8,741 nt of DNA, taken from the NCBI GenBank assembly GCA_018399375.1, contig JAGYOV010000029.1:1-8741 (forward strand), in the 5' to 3' direction. The translations under genes were made by a program, and so were the position numbers. Positions within the stretch are counted from its first letter, which is position 1; each line of letters starts with the position of its first letter. This document shows positions 1-5,493 of the stretch, piece by piece. The notes below the pieces were generated by a model, which was not told the DNA's origin, made no database searches, and was given only the letters and a program-made list of their open reading frames with translations. The DNA comes from Dehalococcoidia bacterium (lineage in GTDB: Bacteria > Chloroflexota > Dehalococcoidia > GIF9 > AB-539-J10).

Positions 1-28
1 AGTTCACCAGGGAGCAACAGATATCCTT

Positions 29-1840
29 TCATTTGCAGAGTTGTTCTTTAACTCGCTGCGCCAGAGATACAGTGATCCCTTCTGTCTGGCTGATTTCTTC
101 TGTCGAGGCATCTCTGATGGCTTTAATTGAACCAAAGTGCCTCAATAGAGATCTTTTGGACTGTGGGCCAATGCCAGAGATGTTGTCAAGGGCTGAGATA
201 AGATTTTCCTTACCCCGCAGATTTTTATGGTAGCTGATGGCAAAGCGGTGAGCTTCATCTCTAGCTCTCTGCAGAATGTGGAGAGCAGGCGAGTCTGCAG
301 GAATGTGTATGGCTTCTGCATGAGCAGGGATGAAAACCTCTTCGTGTTTCTTGGCCAAACTGGCTAGAGGGAGAAAGCTGAGTTCCATTTCCTCTCTCGT
401 CTCTAGGGCTGCGTTCAGCTGTCCTATACCGCCGTCGATAAGAACGAGGTCTGGCATAATAGCCCAGCTGCCGCTATTTCTCTTGAAGCGGCGATATAAG
501 ACTTCTCGGATCATAGCGCAATCATCGATAACGGTTATTGTCTTTATGCGGAAACGCCGATAAAGCGCTGGTTTGGGTAAACCTTTCTCTAGGACGATCA
601 TGCTCCCTACTGCTAGAGCCCCCCGTGTATTGGAGATATCGTAGCACTCTATTCGCAAGGGCATTCGGGGTAGTTGTAGCCTATCCTGTAGTTCCTGCAA
701 AGCGGGTAGTGTATCTTGATGGTGTAGCTGTTTGGCTTTTGCCAGCAGCAGGCTCTTCTTGGCATCTTCGGCTACCATTTCCACTAGTTTTTTCTTCGTT
801 CCTCTTTGTGGCACCTGGATCTTTACATTACCCCTTTTTGCTTTCTTTAGCCATTCAGAAATTATGGATATATCATCAATGGGCTGTTGTAACAATATCA
901 GAGAGGGGATGTATGAAGTGGTAGTATAGTATTGTTCCACGAAGCTCGTCATTATTTGAGTTTCTTTCTCTTCATGGATGCCTTCCATGAGAAATTGGTT
1001 ACGCCCGATGATTTTGTTGCCGCGGATAAGAAAAATGTCAACAAGTGCATGTTCAGTATCCCGTGAAAGCGCTACAACATCCTGATTTTCCCTGAGGCTT
1101 ATGGCGATCTTCTCTCCCTCTAGAACCTTTCCTATGCTATTAATTTGATCGCGAAGTGATGCTGCCTTTTCAAAATGATTTTGGTTGGAGGCGTGCAACA
1201 TCTTATGAGTTAATTCTTTAATGACCATATCATGTTTGCCCTCCAGGAACATGATGATCTGGTTTATCAGTTTGCGGTAGTCTTCTTTACTTATGGCGCC
1301 AATGCACGGCCCTGGGCAACGATGAATGTGATAATTTAGACATGGATGATTATCCTTGCCGCTGATGGTCTTGGAACAGGAGCGAAAAGGGAATATCTTT
1401 TTGATTAGACTCAATGTCCTGCGTACCGAACTAGCGCTGGTAAAGGGGCCAAAGTATCTGCCGCCGTCTTCATACAATCTCCTGGTGATGTAAATGCGTG
1501 GCCAATCTTCATTGAGGCTTATCTTAAGGTAGGGGAAAGTTTTGCTGTCCTTAAGTCGAATGTTGTAGTGAGGCTGGTATTTCTTTATCAGATTGTTTTC
1601 CAGAATAAGAGCTTCTTGCTCAGTACCAGTAACCATGAAATCGATGTCCCTTATTCTGGTTATCATGTGCCGAGTTTTTGCAGGTAATCTATTGGAGGTA
1701 GTGAAATAGTTTCTGACTCTGCTATTTAGATTGGCAGCTTTGCCGATGTAAATAATTTTGCTCTTATCGTCCTTGAATAGATAGACTCCCGGATTGACAG
1801 GTAGAGTTCTCAATTGTTGCTCTAAGTGTAGTGATTCCAC
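29..1840 (-). CDS. uvrC: UvrABC system protein C (excision nuclease subunit)
   Basis: UvrC makes the 3' and 5' incisions around bulky DNA lesions after UvrA and UvrB have located them. With the GTG start at 1840 the protein has 603 residues (E. coli UvrC has 610). The N-terminal GIY-YIG nuclease shows GVY at 18-20, YIGK at 31-34 and the metal-ligand Glu in LENNLIKKY at about 81. Cys155, 167, 175 and 179 have the 12/8/4 spacing of the E. coli [4Fe-4S] ligands. A UVR (UvrB-binding) segment lies at about 201-243. The RNase H-like nuclease shows Asp401 (ECYDIS), Asp469 (LIDGG) and His531 (DEAHRF). Helix-hairpin-helix repeats follow at about 547-601. The frame also stays open upstream to a TTG at 1888, but a good promoter lies between the two starts and family length favours 1840. 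All expected catalytic residues are present. The gene is divergent from the recombinase gene and stands alone here. The family call is certain; the start is likely. Confidence 0.97.
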   Translation of the reverse strand: MESLHLEQQLRTLPVNPGVYLFKDDKSKIIYIGKAANLNSRVRNYFTTSNRLPAKTRHMITRIRDIDFMVTGTEQEALILENNLIKKYQPHYNIRLKDSKTFPYLKISLNEDWPRIYITRRLYEDGGRYFGPFTSASSVRRTLSLIKKIFPFRSCSKTISGKDNHPCLNYHIHRCPGPCIGAISKEDYRKLINQIIMFLEGKHDMVIKELTHKMLHASNQNHFEKAASLRDQINSIGKVLEGEKIAISLRENQDVVALSRDTEHALVDIFLIRGNKIIGRNQFLMEGIHEEKETQIMTSFVEQYYTTTSYIPSLILLQQPIDDISIISEWLKKAKRGNVKIQVPQRGTKKKLVEMVAEDAKKSLLLAKAKQLHHQDTLPALQELQDRLQLPRMPLRIECYDISNTRGALAVGSMIVLEKGLPKPALYRRFRIKTITVIDDCAMIREVLYRRFKRNSGSWAIMPDLVLIDGGIGQLNAALETREEMELSFLPLASLAKKHEEVFIPAHAEAIHIPADSPALHILQRARDEAHRFAISYHKNLRGKENLISALDNISGIGPQSKRSLLRHFGSIKAIRDASTEEISQTEGITVSLAQRVKEQLCK

Positions 1841-1849
1841 AGTGATTCT

Positions 1850-1877
1850 ATTGTAGCAAGGGTATGGGGTGAGACAA
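1850..1877 (-). promoter_or_regulatory. uvrC promoter, probably leaderless
   Basis: On the minus strand, TTGTCT (1877-1872) is followed after 16 bases by TACAAT (1855-1850). The -10 box is preceded by TGC, making it a TG-extended -10. The expected transcription start is near 1843, only about three bases before the GTG at 1840, and there is no room for a Shine-Dalgarno sequence. A perfect 8-bp palindrome, TGTGCACA (1880-1887), sits just upstream of the -35 box and could be a regulator half-site, but this is only a possibility. Confidence 0.6.
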
Positions 1878-1903
1878 AATGTGCACAAAATCTGGCAACA
1901 TTA

Positions 1904-1912
1904 TGTTACAAT
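1904..1912 (+). promoter_or_regulatory. Extended -10 promoter of the recombinase operon, leaderless
   Basis: TGTTACAAT is a TG-n-TACAAT extended -10 element that ends 8 bases before the ATG at 1921. Transcription would start at about 1919, leaving a leader of about two bases and no ribosome binding site. No good -35 hexamer is visible 16-18 bases upstream; the TG extension may compensate. The TACAAT hexamer is identical to the one facing uvrC on the other strand. Confidence 0.55.
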
Positions 1913-1920
1913 AAAGTCAC

Positions 1921-2772
1921 ATGAATAGAGATGTTGAGACTTTTCTGGAACACCTGGCAAAAGTGAAAAAATGTTCCAGAAATACGGTGGTTGCTTATCG
2001 CAATGATTTGAATCAGCTCGCGAATTATCTCGAGCAGGAGAAGATGAGAGGAGTCATGGATTCTCAGAGTGATCTCTTGAAAGCTTATTTGCTTAATCTG
2101 AGGGAAAAGAGATACTCTCCGGCTACTGTGGCGCGAAAGATAGCAACGGCTAAATCATTCTTCAAGTTCATGATTGATTCTGGTAAAATGAAGGACAATC
2201 CTGCAGAGAAATTGATGTCTCCTCAGGTAAGCAGGCATAAGCTAAAGGTATTGTCTCCTGCTGAGTATCAATCCCTCCTAGAACAGCCTGCAAAGATGAC
2301 TACTCCAGAGGCAAGAAGAGATGTAGTGATGATGGAGTTGCTTTACGCTACAGGTTTGCGCGTAAGTGAGTTGGTGTCGCTGGATGTTAAGGACGTTGAC
2401 CTCGGGCGAAATTGTTTGCTTTGTGTACGTGGTGGAAGTAACAGGGAAGTCCCTTTTGGTTACCGTATGGGCCAGATATTGAAAGAATTTATTGAGAACA
2501 ACAGGCCTGATTTGCTCTTTAATGAGGAAGAAGCACTATTTCTTAATTTAAGAGGCAAGCGACTTACGAGACAGGGTTTTTGGCAGATCCTGAAGAATTA
2601 TGCGGCCAAGGCTGGTTTGGATGATAAAATTACGCCTCAGGTGCTTCGCCACAGCTTCGCCATGCGCAAGCTGAAATCGGGCACTGATCTTCACTCTCTT
2701 CAACAGTTGTTGGGGCACGTATACATTTCCAGTACTAAAATATACGAGCAAGCTAGCTTTGGCATGAGGTGA
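1921..2772 (+). CDS. Xer-like tyrosine recombinase with altered active site
   Basis: This 283-residue protein has the two-domain layout and length of XerC/XerD and plain tyrosine recombinases. The N-terminal SAM-like DNA-binding domain (about 1-100) includes CSRNTVVAYRNDL and YSPATVARKIATAKSFF. The catalytic domain shows Arg147 (ATGLRVSEL), Arg243 and His244 (VLRHSF), His266 (LLGH) and the nucleophile Tyr275 (TKIYEQ). Two catalytic positions differ from the family. The His of HxLRH is Gln240, and the beta-hairpin Lys (GKGNKER in XerD) aligns with Arg170 in VRGGSNRE. Xer proteins resolve chromosome dimers at dif sites; integrases act at att sites. The sequence does not show which applies, and no att or dif site is evident. 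The gene heads an operon and its stop abuts the next gene. The start has no SD but fits the leaderless promoter. The reading frame is intact, with no sign of decay. Confidence 0.88.
   Translation: MNRDVETFLEHLAKVKKCSRNTVVAYRNDLNQLANYLEQEKMRGVMDSQSDLLKAYLLNLREKRYSPATVARKIATAKSFFKFMIDSGKMKDNPAEKLMSPQVSRHKLKVLSPAEYQSLLEQPAKMTTPEARRDVVMMELLYATGLRVSELVSLDVKDVDLGRNCLLCVRGGSNREVPFGYRMGQILKEFIENNRPDLLFNEEEALFLNLRGKRLTRQGFWQILKNYAAKAGLDDKITPQVLRHSFAMRKLKSGTDLHSLQQLLGHVYISSTKIYEQASFGMR
2767..2772 (+). promoter_or_regulatory. Ribosome binding site that fixes the small membrane protein start
   Basis: AGGTGA overlaps the recombinase stop codon and lies five bases before the GTG at 2778. An upstream in-frame GTG at 2769 falls inside this SD and lacks one of its own, so 2778 is the preferred start. 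The layout implies translational coupling to the recombinase gene. Confidence 0.6.
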
Positions 2773-2777
2773 AAGAA

Positions 2778-3035
2778 GTGAGTAAGAAGTCTCATCAGCG
2801 TAAACCAAAGTATAAGCCTGGAGTTGGGTCAACAATTAGTACGCAACCTACAGGGGGAATAGATAGAGCAAGGGGGGTTGCTCCATCTCCTCCTCTACGA
2901 GTTGTATCTCCTGGCCTTCAGCAATCCCATGCCAGTCGCGATTACAGCTATGTAAGCCATGATTTGAAGTTTACAGGTATTCTTGCAGGTTCTTTCATTC
3001 TGCTTATCGTCATACTATCATTTGTGCTTGGATGA
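2778..3035 (+). CDS. Small C-terminally anchored membrane protein, function unknown
   Basis: I do not recognise this 85-residue protein as a named family. The N-terminus is strongly basic (SKKSHQRKPKYKPG). A Gly/Pro/Ser/Thr-rich, probably disordered stretch follows to about residue 60. The protein ends in a single hydrophobic segment at about 65-85 (FTGILAGSFILLIVILSFVL) that runs to the last residue. This predicts a cytoplasmic basic tail anchored by one C-terminal helix. A good SD, a tight junction with the recombinase gene and an 18-base gap to pcm support it as a real operon member. Basic membrane-anchored tails can contact nucleic acid or acidic partners, but nothing in the sequence shows a partner, so no function is assigned. 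It could also start at 2769, adding three residues. Confidence 0.7.
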   Translation: MSKKSHQRKPKYKPGVGSTISTQPTGGIDRARGVAPSPPLRVVSPGLQQSHASRDYSYVSHDLKFTGILAGSFILLIVILSFVLG

Positions 3036-3053
3036 TGGTTTTGAGGATAAGAA

Positions 3054-3692
3054 ATGGCGTGCATGGAGATTGCCAGAGATAATTTAATCAGGAAACTTGA
3101 TGCTCATATTGCGGATAAGCGTGTAGTAGACTCTATGAGGAGAGTTCCTCGGGAATCTTTTGTCCCTCCAGAAAGTCGCTTCGAGGCTTATGATGATCGT
3201 CCCCTGAGCATTGGTTTTGGGCAGACTATTTCGCAGCCTTTCATCGTTGCCTTGATGTTGCAGGCACTGGAGTTGAAGGGCAAAGAAAAAGTTTTGGAGT
3301 TGGGCACAGGGAGTGGGTACGAAGCTGCGGTGCTGTCAGAGATGGTGAGTAGAGTGATTACCGTGGAGATCGTTCCCGAACTGGAGGAATCGGCTAAGCG
3401 CGTTTTGCAAGAACTTGGATATTCCAACGTAGAAGTTCATATTGCAGGCAAAACCCTGGGATGGTCTGCAGAGGCTCCGTATGATGCTATTATGGTTTCT
3501 GCAGGTAGCCCACGTATTCCTCAGATATTGGTTGAACAGTTAGCTTGGGGAGGGCGCATGGTGATACCGGTGGGTTCTTACTGGGAGCAGGAACTGGTCA
3601 AAGTCACGAAATGCAGGAAAAGAAACAAAATTGAAAATCTCGGTGGATGTTATTTTGTCCCACTGATTGGTGAAGGAGGATGGGAAAAGTAA
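3054..3692 (+). CDS. pcm: Protein-L-isoaspartate O-methyltransferase
   Basis: This enzyme transfers a methyl group from S-adenosylmethionine to L-isoaspartyl residues in aged proteins, starting their repair to L-aspartate. The 212-residue protein matches the family length (E. coli Pcm has 208). Diagnostic motifs are RVPRESFVP at about 30-38, GQTISQP at 56-62, and SAM-binding motif I, VLELGTGSGYEAAVL, at 80-94. PYDAIMVSAG at 142-151 and GGRMVIPVG at 166-174 follow as the later methyltransferase motifs. The ATG at 3054 is preceded by GAGGA (3043-3047) at six bases; a second in-frame ATG at 3063 lacks this spacing. The gene lies 18 bases after the small membrane protein and 34 bases before the nitroreductase gene, consistent with one transcript. 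It is a cytosolic enzyme with no signal peptide. Nothing unusual is seen. Confidence 0.95.
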   Translation: MACMEIARDNLIRKLDAHIADKRVVDSMRRVPRESFVPPESRFEAYDDRPLSIGFGQTISQPFIVALMLQALELKGKEKVLELGTGSGYEAAVLSEMVSRVITVEIVPELEESAKRVLQELGYSNVEVHIAGKTLGWSAEAPYDAIMVSAGSPRIPQILVEQLAWGGRMVIPVGSYWEQELVKVTKCRKRNKIENLGGCYFVPLIGEGGWEK

Positions 3693-3726
3693 AGGTACAA
3701 GAAATAAACTCAAGGAGTGAGAGTAA

Positions 3727-4305
3727 ATGGAAGTAATGAAAGCTATAAGAGACAGAAGGAGCATCCGTAGTTATAGATCCGAACCGATAAAGGATGAAGT
3801 CATTAATTCTGTATTGGAGGCGGCGCGGTGGGCACCTTCGTGGGCTAATACCCAATGCTGGGAATTTATAGTGATCAAAAAAGAAGAAACAAAGCACAAA
3901 CTGGCTGATACGCTGGCTTTGTGGAATTCTGTGCGCCAGGATATTGCTCATGCGCCTGTAATCATTGTTGCATGTGCTAGATTGGGGCGGTCTGGTTTTA
4001 AGGATGGAGAATTAAGCACCGACAAGGGTGACTGGTATATGTTCGATGTGGCCTTGGCTATGCAGAATCTCGCTCTGGCTGCTCATGCGCTTGGCCTTGG
4101 GACAGTGCACATAGGGGCTTTTGACGCTCGGGAGGTGGCTCAAATTCTCCAGGTGCCAGATGGAGTAGTGGTGGTAGAAATGACTCCTCTGGGGTATTCT
4201 GCAGAGGAGGTCAATAATCCATACAGAAAACCTCTCTCTGGGATGGTCTTTTACGAAACTTACGGAGGGGATAAGAATTGCCCTCAAGGGGATTCGAACC
4301 CCTGA
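3727..4305 (+). CDS. Nitroreductase family FMN oxidoreductase
   Basis: This 192-residue protein belongs to the FMN-dependent nitroreductase superfamily (NADH/FMN oxidoreductases that act as dimers). The N-terminal phosphate-binding motif RRSIRSYRSEPI lies at 10-21 and APSWANTQCWEFIVI at 36-50 matches the usual APSxxNxQPWxF pattern. GLGTVHIGAFD at 123-133 and PLGYSAE at 154-160 correspond to the later flavin-contacting part. The true substrate cannot be read from sequence; members reduce nitro compounds, quinones, flavins or enones, or act as dehalogenases. AAGGAG (3712-3717) lies nine bases before the ATG. The gene is last in the operon. Its final eight codons (185-192) and its stop are the antisense of tRNA-Glu(UUC) bases, so the C-terminal residues CPQGDSNP are dictated by the tRNA. 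The fold motifs all lie before this tail. Confidence 0.9.
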   Translation: MEVMKAIRDRRSIRSYRSEPIKDEVINSVLEAARWAPSWANTQCWEFIVIKKEETKHKLADTLALWNSVRQDIAHAPVIIVACARLGRSGFKDGELSTDKGDWYMFDVALAMQNLALAAHALGLGTVHIGAFDAREVAQILQVPDGVVVVEMTPLGYSAEEVNNPYRKPLSGMVFYETYGGDKNCPQGDSNP

Positions 4306-4352
4306 TCTTCAGCTTGAAAGGCTGACGTCCTGGGCCTCTAGACGATGAGGGC
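4279..4352 (-). tRNA. tRNA-Glu (anticodon UUC)
   Basis: The minus-strand sequence folds as a complete cloverleaf. The acceptor stem is GCCCTCA/TGAGGGC, closed by discriminator A. The D arm contains GTCTAGAGGCCCAGGAC. The anticodon stem TCAGC/GCTGA closes loop CTTTCAA, giving anticodon TTC. The variable loop is five bases, and the T stem AGGGG/CCCCT closes loop TTCGAAT. The 74 bases exclude CCA, which is not encoded and must be added after transcription. The 5' end lies 12 bases after the argC stop on the same strand, so both may be on one transcript with the tRNA cut out by RNase P. The last 27 bases overlap the end of the nitroreductase gene on the opposite strand. No terminator is visible after it. 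Confidence 0.96.
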
Positions 4353-4364
4353 AAGGCCTTTATT

Positions 4365-5390
4365 TTAGGGGTAAATGGGCAGGCTTGCAAGTCCACTAGT
4401 CTCGGTGAGCCCGAACATCAAGTTCATGTTCTGTACTGCTTGCCCCGCACCACCCTTTACCAGGTTGTCGATGCAACTAATAACTATCAATTTACCTGTT
4501 CTCGTATCGATGTGAGGATAAATGAGGCAGAAGTTACTGCCCCATACATGTTTGGTGTGTGGTTCTCGAGTTGTTATTCTTACGAAGGGCGTTTCTCTGT
4601 AAAATTCACGGTATAGCTGTTCTATCTCTTTCTGTGACAGATTGATCTTGGTCTTGGCATAACAGGAACTCAATATGCCTCGCGTCATGGGAATTAGATG
4701 GGGTACAAAGATAATGGAGATGGGTGAAAGGTGCCCCAGCATTTCCAGTTCTTGTTTTATTTCTGGTAGGTGACGGTGTCCGCTAAGAGAGTAAGCACAG
4801 ACGTTCTCATTGGCTTCGGCGTAGTGCGTGGTGATACTCAGAGTTCTCCCCGCCCCAGAAATTCCCGATTTGCTGTCCACTATTATATCGAGTTCGATGA
4901 GGCCCTCTTTTATTGCTGGAGCTAAGGCTAGTATGGCACAGGTACTGTAGCAGCCAGGGTTGGCAACTAACGATGCGTTGATGATTTCTTCACGGTGCAA
5001 TTCAGGTAAACCATATACTGCCTCTTGCAGCAACTCCGGCGCTGGATGAGAGAAGTTGTACCACTTTGGGTATGCGCTGGCATCTTTTAATCGAAAGTCT
5101 GCGCTAACATCGATAACTCTAATACCGCACTCTAGTAGGGCTGGGACTATTTCCGTGCTGCTTTTGTGGGGCATGGCAGAGAAAACGAGGTCAATGTTAT
5201 CATCAGGTTCGCTCATTATAGTCTGCTCCGTTGTTTCCAGAGAGGGAAACACACTGCCCAAACTTTGCCCCGCAGAGCTTCGCCCTGTGACCCATTTAAG
5301 CTCTGCATCAGGATGTTGGTGTATCAGGCGCACTAGATCGGCACCTATATATCCCGTAGCATTGATAATACCTATTCTAATTTTCGACAT
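4365..5390 (-). CDS. argC: N-acetyl-gamma-glutamyl-phosphate reductase
   Basis: ArgC catalyses the NADPH-dependent reduction of N-acetylglutamyl phosphate to N-acetylglutamate semialdehyde, the third step of arginine synthesis from glutamate. The 341-residue length is typical of the type 1 enzyme. The Rossmann motif NATGYIG is at 10-16 and the catalytic Cys147 lies in ANPGCYST. SGISGAGR (175-182) and the HRHLPEI motif (205-211), which carries the catalytic His, follow. GSNFCLIYP (284-292) and DNLVKGGAGQAVQNMN (308-323) complete the family pattern. It stands apart from other arg genes here. It is divergent from the citrate synthase-like gene and is followed closely by tRNA-Glu. The ATG at 5390 lacks an SD; the leader from the predicted promoter would be only about ten bases. 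Confidence 0.96.
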   Translation of the reverse strand: MSKIRIGIINATGYIGADLVRLIHQHPDAELKWVTGRSSAGQSLGSVFPSLETTEQTIMSEPDDNIDLVFSAMPHKSSTEIVPALLECGIRVIDVSADFRLKDASAYPKWYNFSHPAPELLQEAVYGLPELHREEIINASLVANPGCYSTCAILALAPAIKEGLIELDIIVDSKSGISGAGRTLSITTHYAEANENVCAYSLSGHRHLPEIKQELEMLGHLSPISIIFVPHLIPMTRGILSSCYAKTKINLSQKEIEQLYREFYRETPFVRITTREPHTKHVWGSNFCLIYPHIDTRTGKLIVISCIDNLVKGGAGQAVQNMNLMFGLTETSGLASLPIYP

Positions 5391-5406
5391 GATGAAAACT
5401 CTGCCT

Positions 5407-5412
5407 ATTATA
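5407..5412 (-). promoter_or_regulatory. argC -10 box
   Basis: A perfect TATAAT occurs on the minus strand, with transcription expected near 5400 and the ATG at 5390. The hexamer 17 bases upstream (AAATCA) is a poor -35, so this promoter may be weak or depend on an activator. The imperfect palindrome at 5416-5436 lies in its spacer and -35 region. Confidence 0.5.
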
Positions 5413-5415
5413 CTA

Positions 5416-5436
5416 CAAATGACATTGTATGATTTG
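5416..5436. promoter_or_regulatory. Imperfect palindrome, candidate shared operator
   Basis: The arms CAAAT (5416-5420) and ATTTG (5432-5436) are perfect inverted repeats about 16 bp apart. Two further symmetric A-T pairs inside bring the symmetry to 7 of 10 pairs. The site covers the spacer and -35 region of the argC promoter and touches the -35 box of the opposite promoter, so one bound dimer could affect both. It does not closely match the ArgR consensus as I know it. The regulator is unknown, and chance AT-rich symmetry remains possible. Confidence 0.35.
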
Positions 5437-5462
5437 CTTGTAGAGTGAAATAGTGTTAAATT
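5434..5462 (+). promoter_or_regulatory. Promoter of the Re-citrate synthase-like gene
   Basis: TTGCTT (5434-5439) is separated by 17 bases from TAAATT (5457-5462), with TG at 5454-5455 forming an extended -10. Transcription would begin near 5469, giving a leader of about 25 bases. That leader carries a real Shine-Dalgarno sequence, GAGGAAAG (5480-5487), six bases before the ATG at 5494. This differs from the leaderless pattern at uvrC and the recombinase gene. Confidence 0.45.
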
Positions 5463-5493
5463 AAACCCTCGGTTGTTATGAGGAAAGCTTTAC

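Noticed and set aside
538..924. 128-codon open frame on the plus strand
   Set aside because: It lies wholly inside uvrC on the opposite strand, with no family content or SD; a coding shadow.
1841..1888. Upstream TTG start giving a 619-residue UvrC
   Set aside because: The extra 16 residues lie upstream of, and across, a good promoter. Family length and the Cys spacing relative to E. coli fit the GTG at 1840 better.
3604..3951. 115-codon open frame on the minus strand across the pcm/nitroreductase junction
   Set aside because: It overlaps two well-supported genes, has odd composition and shows no recognisable motif.
5056..5448. 130-codon plus-strand frame antisense to argC running into the divergent promoter region
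   Set aside because: Shadow of argC; no SD and no domain content.
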